Assembly (NCBI RefSeq): GCF_943734655.1
Contig: NC_071355.1
Coordinates: 27,404,464-27,468,463 of the forward strand
Length of the DNA: 64,000 nucleotides
DNA from: Sabethes cyaneus
Taxonomy: Eukaryota > Arthropoda > Insecta > Diptera > Culicidae
Direction: 5' to 3'
The notes below the pieces were generated by a model. That model saw nothing but the letters and a program-made list of their open reading frames with translations, ran no database searches and was not told the DNA's origin. Made by a program: the position numbers and the translations under genes. Positions 44,155 to 55,974 of this stretch are shown piece after piece (the stretch's first letter is position 1; every line of letters begins with the position of its first letter).

Positions 44155-44770
44155 GTATATTGATCGACGGCGATGAGTTTGAGGTAGTCGACGAATTTGT
44201 CTACCTTGGCTCACTGGTAACGGCGGACAATGATAACAGCCGCGATATTCGGAGGCGTATTATCAGCGGAAGTCGGGCTTACTATGCACTTCACAAGCAA
44301 TTGCGGTCGAGCGGACTAAGTCCCCGTACAAAGTGCACCCTGTACAAGGCGCTTATTAGACCGGTTGTTCTCTACGGGCATGAAACATGAACAATGCTCG
44401 AGGAGGAGTTCGGAGTTTTCGAACGACGGATGCCAAGAACGATCTTCGGAGGCGCCGGCATACCGGAGATCGGAGTATGGAGGCGGAGGATGAACCATGA
44501 ACTCGCACAGCTCTATGGCGAATCCAGTATCAAAAAGGGTTGCTAAAGCTGACGGATATTATGGACAGGGCATGTTGCAAGAATGGCGGACAATTTCCCT
44601 GCAAAGATGGCCTCAAATCCTTTAGGAACAAGACGACCAGGAGCGCAGCGAGATCTGGCGGAGACTACTCGGTGTTCGAGGAATTGGAGAGCGGTAACCT
44701 GCAACTGAGTAAATTGGAGAAACCTTGTTCAACAGGCTTTGTCTTAGGACGGCAAGTCACTTAAGTAAGT
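44155..44770 (+). pseudogene. RTE-type LINE 3' end (RT C-terminus)
   Basis: Plus-strand LIDGDEFEVVDEFVYLGSLV, RDIRRRIISGSRAYYALHKQ, YKALIRPVVLYGHET then a TGA stop. It continues FGVFERRMPRTIFGG, VWRRRMNHELAQLYGE, GHVARMADNFPAKM. It ends near a (TAAG)3 tail (44759-44772). It is 5'-truncated just upstream of the thumb, as LINE insertions often are. The same region occurs at 11840-12595 and 50470-51530. Confidence 0.75.
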
Positions 44771-44772
44771 AA

Positions 44773-45449
44773 GCAATTATATAAAGGAACTTTCAAACGT
44801 GTGCGCCGTCATATCGCGTACTCAGCACGTTGGAGGCTGCACCGCTCTGGTGAATTTGATCTAGCACAAGCCACTCCGGCTCTATGCTGACGACGAGAAT
44901 GACGATTTCCAGGTATCATGTTTCCATTCCATGTCTTTTTTTCATTGACTGATTCGATGGCGATGCCGATTTTCTTGATTGTTCGCAACAACAAGTTTCT
45001 TAATTCAGTCATCCGCGCCAAATCAGACACTACACTACCGAGCCGCTCCTAATATAAGGTGCAGATGTTTGCTAAGTTGGAGACACAATGTTCCGTCTTA
45101 CAGCAGAATCGCCGTCAATAACCGCCCCTGATATGGGAATAGACGCTGATAACATGCAAATCGAATTCGTCGAGCCAACACTTCGGCATTCTGGCAGCAT
45201 TCGACTTTGGACGACTTGGAGTGATAAACGTAGCTATAATAACATTGTCACTGCAGTCAGTATTTTGATCTTTTGTGTCATCGTCCAGGGGATTTTTATC
45301 TATTCCGCACTTCGTTCTTTTTCGCAGTATCACTGTGCTGGGAGACTAGTAATAACTGTCAGTAAAGTAAATGGTCACAAAAGACGATTGGATAAATTTT
45401 ACTTTTGAGTGCATTTCGCGTAAAGTGTATCCATAACAATTGTCTTAAA
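44773..45449. other. Intergenic, nothing supported
   Basis: A plus frame at 45088-45408 has a hydrophobic stretch (VSILIFCVIVQGIFIYSA), but nothing else suggests a gene. No repeat recognised. Confidence 0.35.
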
Positions 45450-46540
45450 TTAGTCCGTTTCATATCTTTCTCCCTTTGCATCAATTACCAGTCGCAATTG
45501 TTGTTGAATAGTGTTACAGCCGGCTTGCACGATTTCCTGAGGTATTTTATGTCATATCATTTCCGAACGTAGTTTAAAAGTATCCACAGACAATCCTATG
45601 GGGCAACCTAGTTTTTTTTCCATGTGTGGACTCATTACTGCGACCAGTATAGTTGATCTATTGTAATATCGCCCGGGTGTTTGCTGTATGACCTGCACTA
45701 CATTTCTTTTTGCTATAATCGCTATTGAGTGAGCGATATGCTTATTAAATTTTATGCGTGCTTGCGTGTGTTGGGGTTTACCCTTCCTTCAAAGCTTGAT
45801 CTACTTTACCCACTTATTCCTCGCTGCCAGCACTATCCCATATTATAGCCGTCCCTGGCGAGGACTCATTCGAACCTCTGACCAGTACACTTAACTATAG
45901 GAGGGACATTTGCACTGTCAAGAGGCTTCAGAGGGTAAATATAGAATTCAGCACGAAGGAAGGGTAAATGGAGGGGCCTGAGAATAAACCCATGCTAAAG
46001 CCACTTGACATCGAATGGCTCGATTCTACTAAGATTCGAACCCACGACCACTCGCTTGTCAAAGCAGACTCGGTAACCTTGCGGCTACGGAGCCCCCCGG
46101 GGCAACCTAGTTTGCCTAGCATGAAACCCAATGCACAGAAGTCGAGAGGATTCAAATCAGGCCACTTTTTCGAAGAAATAAAATCCGGAAAATCGATTTC
46201 ACACCAAGCCTGTGTTGCTTTCGGCTGGTGAGATGGTGCAGAGTCTTGTTGGAAGCGGTATGGTGCATTCTTGCAGTGTTTTTTTGACGTTGGAAAGCAA
46301 ATGGTTCTTCAAACCGTACTCGATGTAATATTTAGTGTTGATTTAAAGAACAGCAATGGAAACTTCAATTTTTTGGAAACATTCTGGAACCTTTGAACAG
46401 CCAGTTTGTCCCGGCGAATATCAGAAAGATGGACTGCATCTATCCGATCGTTTTGTTGGTGTGGTAATCCTGTAACAGGAACATTTTTTCGTCCGAACAC
46501 AGAAGTTCACAAACATCGTGCCGCTTGAGCAGCTGCTGAC
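45450..46540 (-). pseudogene. mariner-type (DD-D) transposase C-terminal region, interrupted by a SINE
   Basis: Minus strand: NTKYYIEYGLKNHLL (the usual Y-x-E-x-x-L-K-x-x-L-L), then RLLCIGFHARQ in one frame and NPLDFCALGFMLGKLGCP in another. After the SINE, downstream residues include QEIVQAGCNTIQQQLRLVID and AKGERYETD, the C-terminus. D-x-N-P-L-D is typical of DDxD mariner/maT-like elements. Frameshifts and stops make it inactive. TIRs were not identified. Confidence 0.65.
45615..46098 (-). mobile_element. tRNA-headed SINE (family 1, copy 2) with 15-bp target duplication
   Basis: GGGGCAACCTAGTTT occurs at 45600-45614 and 46099-46113 and flanks 484 bp that interrupt the mariner transposase. 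On the minus strand the insert begins GGGGGGCTCCGTAGCCGCAA and has the B box GTGGTCGTGGGTTCGAATCT. It aligns along its full length with the copy at 10867-11607, ending near CACACATGGAAAA. The excellent target duplication dates it after the mariner. Confidence 0.85.
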
Positions 46541-49500
46541 ATCTTTCGACTCTTACAACATTCTGCTTTTCAGTAAAACCATGCACTCGTTGTTTTTTGT
46601 ATGAAATCAATCAAAGATCTTCTTTCAAAATATTCTTCATGTTTGACTCATGTGAAGAAATATTAGAGTTAAATTTCTCAATGAGGGTTCAAATTTGACT
46701 CTTCCTTTTTTTGAATTGAGTGTTAGTAGAAAGCAAACAAAATTCTCTTTCTGCCCGGTAATATTTTACTTGAAAGATAGCAGTCCTTAGGGAAATATTC
46801 CGAAGCGGAGAAAAAACTAACAGGTTGCTGTTAGCTTGGCCCAGTTTAGTTATCATTCCGGAGTAAAAACAACAACCGGAATCGATTTACACACTCACAA
46901 GCATATACGGTGGCCCGAAATGTCACCGGCAAGTTTCGTAACCACCGGCAAAACCGAACATCTTAATTATTTTTCGGACAATTGCGTTTTTAGCAGGAAA
47001 CCAAACAGATCAGCTGCAGCAGACAAAAGCGTTCTAAGTATTTCTCTTGAAGACCAACCACAGTGTGTGTGTGTGTGTGGTATCCCACCGAAACGTGAAG
47101 ATGGAGCAAGTTTTTTCCGGTTCACCCCACTACTGACTGGCACTGTCCTGGTTCTGGTTTCGTTCGGCCATAAAATCTGCAAACTCGAGCAGGAGCAAAA
47201 AAAACGGTTTCCATCAACAGGACCGGCCGGCCGACTGGCCGGCAATGGCATTATTGGTTAGAACCATGTGCAAAAAGTTCTTCTCCGTGTACACTGTGAA
47301 AAGCTGAGAAAAGCTCAACCCGTACGCCCGTACTCTTTTCATGGTCCATCGATAGCCAGGGCCTGGTTTGCCTCCTGCCTGGTCTACCAGGATGAGCACA
47401 TTAGATGTGGGTGATGGGATGACTAAACCGGGCAGAAATTTAGAACTGGTGCGGTGGTAAGAAAACTTTTTCTGGTGATAGATTATTATCGGGTTTTTCT
47501 TTTTTTTTTGGTGCTGGAGGCAGATGCAAAAAATAAAATCCAGCTCGGAAAGTGCAATCGATTGCATACGGAAGGAAGGGAGATTGTCAGCGACGATGGC
47601 AAAACTGGACCATTTACAATGAATGTACAACTCAGATAAGCCAATTTAATCCACAGGCATTGTTGAGTTGAGTTTTGTTTGCGAATTATGCGGTATTGGA
47701 TTTTTTTTTGTACCGGATAGTTGGTATCCAGCGGACTCGAATCAATCTATTAGGAATAATCGTTGTCTCCTGTGTACATTGTTAACCCAGAATATCGAAC
47801 TAGTAAGCAAACAATTAGACAAAAAAAATCGCATTATCTAGCGCAAAGCATCCATTCCGTGCGAGCGCTGGAAAATGCACTGCATTTTGCTCGGTACATG
47901 ATTGTGTAATTCTAGTCATTGCAAGAAACAAAAAAAAAATAGAAACGAAGCTAGCAAATCAATCTATTAGATAAATATTAGAGAAATACAATGTTATTTA
48001 TTTTGAAAAAAAAAATGCAACAATGCGACAAAGAATCACTCGCCTGTAAACTCACTTGAACACCTCTCACCACGCAAACAAAGCCGATATAAAGATGACA
48101 ACCGTAATTTTCAATCACTTTTCAGACCTTTATCGTATAGATTTAGGAAATAAAAAAACAAAAACTGGTAAATGGGTAATGAAAAACTGTACTATTAAGA
48201 GTCCTAAGTGTATTATTTAGTCAGTGTAAGATATCTAATACAAGTTAGAGGAGAAAAAATTAATCGTAAAAAAAGTGAGAAAACAGATACAACAGTGGGA
48301 AAAGCGTGGCAAAAATTGAAGCTACAAGAAAGAAGGCAAATATTAATGAATATAAATCCTTTATATAACAGATATACTTTTTTGATATTATAAGGAAAAC
48401 AAAGACTAAAAAGATAGATGCACTTTTGTAAATAGAATGAACCACCCACTGAGAAGTATTAAGAATAAATACAAAAAAAACTACTTCAAGCATAAATACG
48501 ATTGATCATTGCATAACAATATGTCAAACCACAGATCGACATACGTGTACACTTCCCGAAAACAAAATTTTACATTCAATCTTTGCCTAAAAGCCGAGAA
48601 CTGCAGCAGCTCTGTTTGTTTTGTTGTTTCTATTTTTTTTTTTGGCTACCTCTCCAATCGCAATAAACACAAACTTTCTACCCAATACGTATGTGTATTT
48701 GCAAACGGCAACTGTATCCCAGAGCATTAGAAACGGTCTTTAAAGTGACTCCCCGATCCGAAGGCGGATGCTTAGAATTGCAATTTTTCTCAGCTCAAAT
48801 TAGAAGCGCCGGAAACGTGAGATCTCCAGCACAGTCTGTAGTTGTCCAGCAATCGCCTCTTGTCATTAAGGAAAACTAACAAAACAAAAACTAAAATCGG
48901 TGTATTTATTTTTACTACAATCAATGCGTGAGTCGAGCGAACCACTCGGTTCTGACAGACAAAACGGCAAACACTAGAATAGCATCTCCAATGATAGTAA
49001 GACACACGTGAACGACACAGAACATGCCCGATGTGGCAGATGTTAGTGAATTCTGTTATGAGGATTGAACTAAGAATGTAATCTAAGAACCTTTGATGAA
49101 ATAAAGAGATATAAAAACGAAATGAAAAACTTTTATTACCGTAACCAGAAAGAAATCCCTATGTTTATTCAGTAACACACAACTCACACAAGTAAGTTGG
49201 TATCCCTTTTTACGACTCAACAACTAACTCTTCGCCGAGCCACATAATTCACCCGGTTGATAAGCGCCACCCAGCAACCCCTTATCACGTGGTCAATAAA
49301 TGGTGGGACGCAAATGCAAATAATTGTCAAATATTCAACCTTTCTCTAATCTCCGCCGGCAGTAAAATTTCATTTGCCCCACAAAACGGAAGGTTTTCCT
49401 GCTCCCGGCTTGCTTGCTCCACCATCATCCATTCGGTAGGAGTGAGTAGCAGCAATTAACAAGATTAACGAGCACCCGACGTATCCCGACGATGATTCAT

Positions 49501-50469
49501 TAGGCCTCCGCAGAAGTGGCTGCCCACACACTCGGTCCGCCAACGACGACGATGGCGACGGTTGTAGTTTACCTTTCTTTTCCAGCTTGATATCAACTCA
49601 CTTCATTGTTTTGCCAGTTCCAGCTAGGCTAGTCTGTGGCATTGAATATTGTCTACGTTCGTTAAGACATTTCAGCCCGCAAGGATAGCGCAAATGTCTT
49701 TACCCGGTGAGCACAACATGGAACGACTTCTTGGAGGGTTTGTAATTAAAATGCATAAATATCTCTCTAGTCGAGTCGGGTAAGTATGCTCAGCGCAAAC
49801 TGTGAGCTGCTGGGAAAGACACACTGACTGGCACGTTCTGATCTTGTAATGTTTTCATTTTGACCCAAAAGCGACATAATCCAACTAGTGAGGTCGAAAA
49901 TGTACACTAACTGCTTTTCTAGTTTTTCAGTTGCTCGTTTTGGCACTCGTTACTGTTGTTTGGTAGGACTAGCTGGAGAGGTGGTTGCCGGCCTCCATGG
50001 AAATAGAAATGATTTTGAAATTCACATTCAATTGAATTTGACCCAAACCCGAGCCATGAACAAAGCATTTGAAAAGCTTCTATTTGGCAATTGAGCTTAA
50101 TTGGATTGGTTCCGATTCGCAAGCGAGTAACATTTCACACATCATTTGTAACTGTATAGCGTCATTATGTTCAATGAAAGGTTGCAGGTAACCTAAATAG
50201 ATTATTTGATTCATTGCCATTGTTCGTAGAATTCGAACTTTTTGAAAATGTTATTGATATCGTTGCATACTCAGATGAAAATTCAAAAGTTAAACAGATG
50301 CATCGACGAATACGAGACAGTCTGTTCGCATTAAATGTAAAAATTTTGAAATTTTATATTATTTCGTGATAATAAATTCAAATGGATGGAGGTGCATGCT
50401 ACTACGGAACTGATTTTTACTCTCCGACAAATCCTACAGAAATATCGGAAGTACAACGTGCGCACGCTT
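46541..50469. other. 3.9 kb with no recognised gene or element
   Basis: Short poly-T/poly-A runs and a (GT)n tract (47062-47077) only. Frames such as 46836-47261 show no domain. 49140-49760 has a composition more like single-copy host DNA and could hold conserved non-coding sequence, but that cannot be judged from one genome. Confidence 0.4.
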
Positions 50470-51530
50470 CATATTTTCGTGGATTTCGGGGCAGCATACG
50501 ATACAGTCGAGCGCAAACAGCTATGACAGATAATGCAGGAGTACGGTTTTCCGGACAAACTAACGTGGCTAATCAAAATTACTCTATCGCGAGTGATATG
50601 CTATGTGCGCGTTTCGGGGATACTCTCGATTCCCTTCGAATCGCGCAAAGGGTTGCGGCAAGGGGATAGACTGTCCTGTATGTTATTCAACATCGCTATT
50701 GAAAGTGTGATCCGGCGAGCGGGCATCGAAACGAACCGAAAGATCTTCAGCAAGAGTAGCCAACTCCTAGCCTTCGCAGACAACCTTGATATCATTACTA
50801 GAAATACTACGTCAGACCAAAACCGGAGGCTAGGAGAATTGGATTACAAATCAATGCGTCGAAAACCAAATATATAGTAGAAAATGGCTCCAGAGAAAGC
50901 AACGTGTGCCTTCCACGAACAGCGACTATTGACGCCGAAGAACTGGAAGTTGTTGATGAGTTCAAATACCACCGACAATATTATGAGTAAGGAGTTTCAA
51001 TGACGCATTCCCTCCACAAGACGCCGCGGCACAAAGTTGACGATGTACAAAACGCTTATCAGACCGGTAGTTCTCTACGGACTTGAGGCAGTAACTTTGC
51101 TTACGGAAGGCTTACGTGCACTTGTCGTGTTTGAACGAAAGGTGTTGCGGACTATTTTTGGCGCAATAAAAACGGAAAGCAGAAAATGGCATAAGTGTAT
51201 GAACCACGAGTTGCAGACATTACCTGGAGAGATTTCCATCGTATACCTGGCGAGAGTTGGGAGACTACGGTGGCGGTGGGCGGGCCACGTCGCAAGAATG
51301 CCGGACGACTGTGCAGTGAAATCCATTCTCTTCAAGAGCCCCCCCCCCCCCCCCCCACCGGAACCAGAAATAGAGGAATCCAACGTGCTAGATGGCTCGA
51401 CCAGGTTGAAGCCGACTTGTGTGTGTCGAGATGCGCAACGAATTGGCGACGAATAGTCTAGGACCGGGTACAGTGGAGATGAATTCTTGATACGGTAGGA
51501 GCCACCCCGGCTCTCGGTTGCTAATGCAAG
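50470..51530 (+). pseudogene. RTE-type LINE, RT to 3' end
   Basis: Reads FVDFGAAYDTVERKQL, then MQEYGFPDKLTWLIKI, RKGLRQGDRLSCMLFNIAIE, LLAFADNLDIITR (FADD box as FADN), YKTLIRPVVLYGLEAVT, FERKVLRTIFG, KCMNHELQTLPGE, RWAGHVARMPDD and RARWLDQVEADL. The order is complete for the C-terminal two thirds of RT and the tail. A C16-17 run (51340-51356) and frame breaks occur near the end. It is the longest member of this family here but carries a mutated catalytic box. Confidence 0.78.
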
Positions 51531-51539
51531 TCAAGTTAG

Positions 51540-51985
51540 ATTTGCTTAAAATTAGACGTGAAATCGGATTTTAAAAAGAATTTGAAGTTTTCATTTGCAA
51601 TAGGACTCTAAATTGGATTTGAATTTAAAATTAAAATTGGACATCAAATCGAATTTGAAATTATGCTCGAAATAGAGCTTAAAATTGGAAATGAAATTAG
51701 ACGTGAATTAGACTTGAGATTATAGTTGGAATTACATTTGAAATGAGACTTGAAATTGGTATTCAAATTTAACTGGAAGCTGCTAATTCAAATTTTCAAA
51801 TGGTATTCAAACTAGAAATTGGACTTTAAATCAGAGCTTGAGTTTTACTTTTAATTGGAATTTAATTTGCTTGGAATTTAATCTGGATCGCTTAAAATCT
51901 GGAATGCAATTGGACTAGAAATTGAACCCCACATTGGACATCAAGTAAGATTTTGGATTTGAAATTTTATTTAAAATCAGGATTG
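51540..51985 (+). repeat. Degenerate GAAATTGGACTT-type repeat
   Basis: About 450 bp built from words like GAAATTGGATTT, GAAATTAGACTT and AAATTGGACAT with a loose period of about 12. There is no arrangement suggestive of coding. It directly follows the LINE 3' end. Confidence 0.65.
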
Positions 51986-51989
51986 GCAT

Positions 51990-52440
51990 TGACGAACATC
52001 GAAAAAATGCATAAATTGGTTCGAAAATAAATTGTGAGAAAATGGTTCGATACGACCATTTGAATGGAACGGCTCGGTACGACCGGTTAACAAATGACCT
52101 GGTGACAATATTGATTTCAAACGGTTTAGTACAACCGTTGGTTGTATGAAGTGGTTCGGTGGCTGACACATAAATAAGTTCTGGGAAATGTTTCTGTACG
52201 ATCATTGTTGAATGGAGTATATGGTTCGGTGCGACCAAAGATGAATTAAATGATTCGGTATGATCATTATTGGTAAAACATGTGGTTCGGTACGATCACA
52301 GTTAGATGAAAAGATATGGATCGGTTAAACCATAGACGAATGAAATGGCTTGATACGACCATTGATAAATAAAATAGTTTTGTACGATCACTGTCAAAAA
52401 GATGGTTATATTTAGTGTGAATTAAGTACCAGATTATATG
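51990..52440 (+). repeat. Degenerate tandem of about 30-50 bp (TGGTTCGGTACGACCAT)
   Basis: Recurring phrase TGGTTCGGTACGACCA with a GATGAATGAAA-like spacer at about 52043, 52070, 52213, 52247, 52283 and 52346. The copies are diverged. Distinct from the adjoining repeat. Confidence 0.65.
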
Positions 52441-53094
52441 CGTAAATAGTCATATTGGTTTAAGCTATTGATTTATTTGGATTTTTTGGCCGATAAACTA
52501 CGCCTTACCGCAAGGCGTCAATCCAAAATTTGGATTCAAGCCTGCTTCACGAAAGAATGAAAGCTTTTGAACGCTAATAGCTCTAATTGTAGCTAATAGC
52601 GCTAATTGTAAAACGGATTTTGATAGTACGTGTACCTTTCGATTCATAAAAGATACAGCAATTGTGAGGCTTTCTAGAAAAGATAGTTTTCTAATAGCTA
52701 CAATTGCAAATCAACCTCCCTCAGGTGGCGGCCAATCGAAAATTGTTTGGTAGCGGCAGTATGAACAAGCATTCCAAAATCAAGTTCATGTCTGGCTGCT
52801 GCTAATTTGTGGCTGCTGCTAGTCCACGTTTTTCGGTTAAATTTTCATTTATAGAGTAAGGAGGGGTAAAAGTGCGATGTAGCAGCGTTTCACATCACTC
52901 AGATATCTCTCTTGAAATTACGGTGAGAAGAATTTACAAAATATATTTCATTTTTCCGTAATTTGATGAAACCTCGTCAAACGCTTAGCGAAGCAAAAGT
53001 TCGATTTACTGACGGGGTAAAAGTTCGATTCAAGGATCGAGAATCTAACTCATTTTACTGACGGGACGACGACACTATGCAAGTCCTTGTGACT

Positions 53095-53395
53095 TATACC
53101 GAAGACCTCTATAACAAGAAGACTGGCAGCTCTGCCAATATTCGGGAGACACTGATGGTAGCTCGCTCTACCAGCCAAGGTAGTCCCTGGATGCATCTGT
53201 GTGAGTGAGTACTTGTATTCATACAGCCATGCCAACATAGCCGAACAAACACCAATACAGAATTTTGGAGAGCCTACTAACACTTGCAAAAATTTACCAC
53301 CTTCGCTAAAAGAAGCACCGCTGATAGTGACGCTCGACGTTTATATGAAAAAATAACAGAGTTGCCAGTCTTGTTAGTAATGGGGTCTTCGCTTA
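53095..53395. mobile_element. Small TIR element, AGACTGGCAACTCTG family
   Basis: ACAAGAAGACTGGCAGCTCT (about 53113) is inverted at 53356-53378 (ACAGAGTTGCCAGTCTTGTT), with GAAGACC/GGGTCTTC outside. A non-coding MITE nested in the larger TIR element. Confidence 0.5.
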
Positions 53396-53839
53396 TACGG
53401 TACTGCGCGCGACGCTGTTCGTCTGTCAGCGTGCTAGCCGCGATTCTCAACGCGGATGTTCGGGGAAAGGCTTCGTTTCTATCACGTTTGTTTCAAACGA
53501 AATTTTTATAACAACCTAAAAATATTTTTGTTTCAAAACTAAATTCTATTTGAATCAAGAAAATAACAGTTTTGAATTAAAAGTAAAGTATTTTCAAATT
53601 GAGTTTAGCATCGATATAACAATAAATATTTTTATTTCAATAATTCATATCAGTTTGAAACAAAATGAAATTTCTGTTTGTGCGTGAAACAACCATAAAA
53701 ATGGTTGAAACTAATTTTTTATTCTCCGTGATGGAATAGACCAACTGTCGGTGGTTTCTACAGTAAACGGAGGAAGAGGTACAATTTGTGTCTAAAAATA
53801 ATTCAACCTGCCAAGTGTTGGTTACGTCGCACGCTTAAT

Positions 53840-53990
53840 AAGGGGGTTGTGAAGTCTTTTGTCCAGCACCTCTGTAGTTCAAAGGATCATTACAACCGGC
53901 GAGCGACATGTCCTTGCGGGAGGAGTGGGTTCGAATCCGGCTGTAATGCTCCGATTCCAGCTTGGTTCGATCCATGGAATCCCCCAGTTT
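53840..53990 (+). mobile_element. SINE-like segment with tRNA-type B box
   Basis: CTCTGTAGTTCAAAGGATCA is A-box-like, and GTGGGTTCGAATCCGGCTGT is a strong B box. The arms do not fold into a tRNA cloverleaf, so this is a SINE head rather than a tRNA gene. A third SINE family, single copy here. Confidence 0.5.
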
Positions 53991-55517
53991 GCATAAAAGA
54001 TTGTGGTACACAACTTCTTAAGCATTGATTCATATGACCCTCCCTTATCCCCTCATCTTTCGCTCATCCCTCTTCAGGCCTGGTCTCAATCTGTTAGATT
54101 CTATCGACTCTTTGTTTCATTACTTTCTTCTACCGTTCCCTCCGTAAATTGTAAAATCAACCGCCGTAAAATCTTAATTATATACAGTTTTAGGTACTAT
54201 ATTGCAGATGAAGATCTGCCGAAAACAGTGTGCTCTACAGATGCTGGTCGAAGTAAAACAGTGTCTATACGCTGGTGAAACAAAAAAACGTTTGCTGAAG
54301 TTTCGATCTGGTAGAGGTTGCAGTACCCCAGCGGAAAATAGGGAAGGTGCAAATTAAGAATATTTATTAATAAAACACATCGCAGATTGAAGATATGGTT
54401 TTGTTAGCTACTGCTGTGCTAATTTCATGGAATTAAACTTCGCACTTTTGCCCCGCGGTATTCGCACTTTTGCCCCAATAGTGGGGTAAAAGTGCGAATC
54501 GGCACTTGATCAGAGGAAAGAAAATTTATTTTGTATAACACTATTATTCCAGATGATTTATAGTTGAATGTAAAGACATTGAGTACTGCGTCACTATAAA
54601 ATATATTTTGTTGTTCTCCTTCTTCATATCTCACGAAAATTGATGACAGCTTCAAACATCGCACTTATGCCCCGCCCTACTCTACGCATGAGATATTAGG
54701 CTTATACAAATTTGAAAAAAAGTTTATGTCGCCCCCTTCAAAAATTTTCGAAATGTGAAGGGGAAAAAAATAAAGTGTTATATTATTATGTTGCATTCTT
54801 GAGTGATTAGCAGATTTTTTACAGTTCAACGAGTTTACATCTCTAAATTATCCAATATGGGCAAAGTTAAAGCAATTATGTGTTAGTCTTGATCAACTTT
54901 CTTTAACCAACGAAGCTTCCTGGTTCCTGCTGCAAGTCACAGACGACTATTTTGCTTAATCTTAAAGTTCCCCACGTCAAATATCGGGGTGCTTGCAATC
55001 AGACTTTTGGCGGCATTTGCTTTAAATTTCGTTCCATTTTAATTCAACTTGTTCTAAAAGAACCGAATTAGATTGAGGCAAAAATCAATCAAACTATATA
55101 TGTGTGAAACTCGGTACCGCTTTTGATGGAGATATTTTGAATTGCAGTGGGATTATTTTTTCCCGGAATATCGGCTATCGGTGCTTTCGGGGTTACAAAT
55201 TGGTCATTTTATTTCTTGAAGTATCCAGATCCGTACCCCAATTTTGGATGTTAGGAACGTAAAACTCAAAGATACAGTTTGTTTACCATGCATTGGGTGC
55301 ATGCAGAAAGGATGTCACCGAACTGTTCGAAACTTGAAATTTTCGGAACGGTTTGCATCCTTAATATAAAAAGGTAAACACGTTATTGTTGGAGAACAAG
55401 CATCAGCTAAGGAATGGACTGATATTCATGACTAAAAGGTTGACCAAGAAACAAGCGATTTCAAACGTGAATAGCTTCAGAGATTTGTTTTCTTAAAATA
55501 TGTCGGTAGCACAGCAT

Positions 55518-55745
55518 ATGCGATCCAAGTAAAAAAGTGGTAGGGACCTAAACTGCCATTTTCACACTATGAATAGATTATAATATTATTTCGTGGTTAC
55601 CGAGTTATGAACTAGTAAGTGTCACAGATTTGGATTATTCAATAAAACAAGATACAGGGATACCTCGATATAAGACAACCTCGTTATAAAACAACCTCGA
55701 TATAAGATAATTTTTACCTCGATATTAGACAAATCCCTTTGACAT
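55518..55745 (+). repeat. Block shared with the 37-39 kb element, plus CCTCGATATAAGACAA tandem
   Basis: TGGTAGGGACCTAAACTGCC followed by ATTATTTCGTGGTTACCG matches the centre of the element at 37226-39157 (about 38625-38695). 130 bp further, ACCTCGATATAAGACAAC-like units repeat three to four times and resemble pogo/Tigger-type TIRs (TACAGGGATACCTCGATATA). Probably a truncated pogo-like relative. Confidence 0.5.
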
Positions 55746-55974
55746 AGTTGGTAACGACACCAGAGCACAATTTCCATTCCAAAAGCGGCGCCATAAATTT
55801 TTTCATTATTTCGAAATAATCCTAAAAATTGTAAACAACTAATAGCTTAAACAATATTAAATAGTCTAAGAAGCAAAATCAACCATTTTATTATAATATG
55901 CTCATTGACCATTTTACCCGTCGTTTAGCGTTCACAATTCTTCATATGCAAATAAAATTACCTATTTTTAACTT

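Larger units (their letters stand above)
52852..54684. mobile_element. TIR element with GGGGTAAAAGTGCGA ends
   Basis: The left end TAGAGTAAGGAGGGGTAAAA then GTGCGATG is mirrored by CATCGCACTTATGCCCCGCC then CTACTCTA at the right. The end motif recurs internally (53018-53032, 54443-54456, 54466-54500). 1.8 kb with no transposase; it holds a small inverted-repeat element (about 53095-53395) and a SINE-like segment (53840-53990). A relative with similar ends lies at 58381-59460. Confidence 0.65.

Noticed and set aside
45088..45408. 106-codon plus frame with a hydrophobic stretch
   Set aside because: A single hydrophobic segment is not enough; no homology recognised and surrounded by transposon debris.
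46836..47261. 141-codon plus frame
   Set aside because: No domain, no splice or codon signature; contains a (GT)n tract.
50220..50340. Possible gypsy-type RT phrase (IVAYSDENS followed by a helix)
   Set aside because: Only one weak motif; neighbouring RT blocks are missing.
53840..53960. Possible tRNA gene (B box GGTTCGAATCC)
   Set aside because: No acceptor, D or anticodon stems can be paired; treated as a SINE head.
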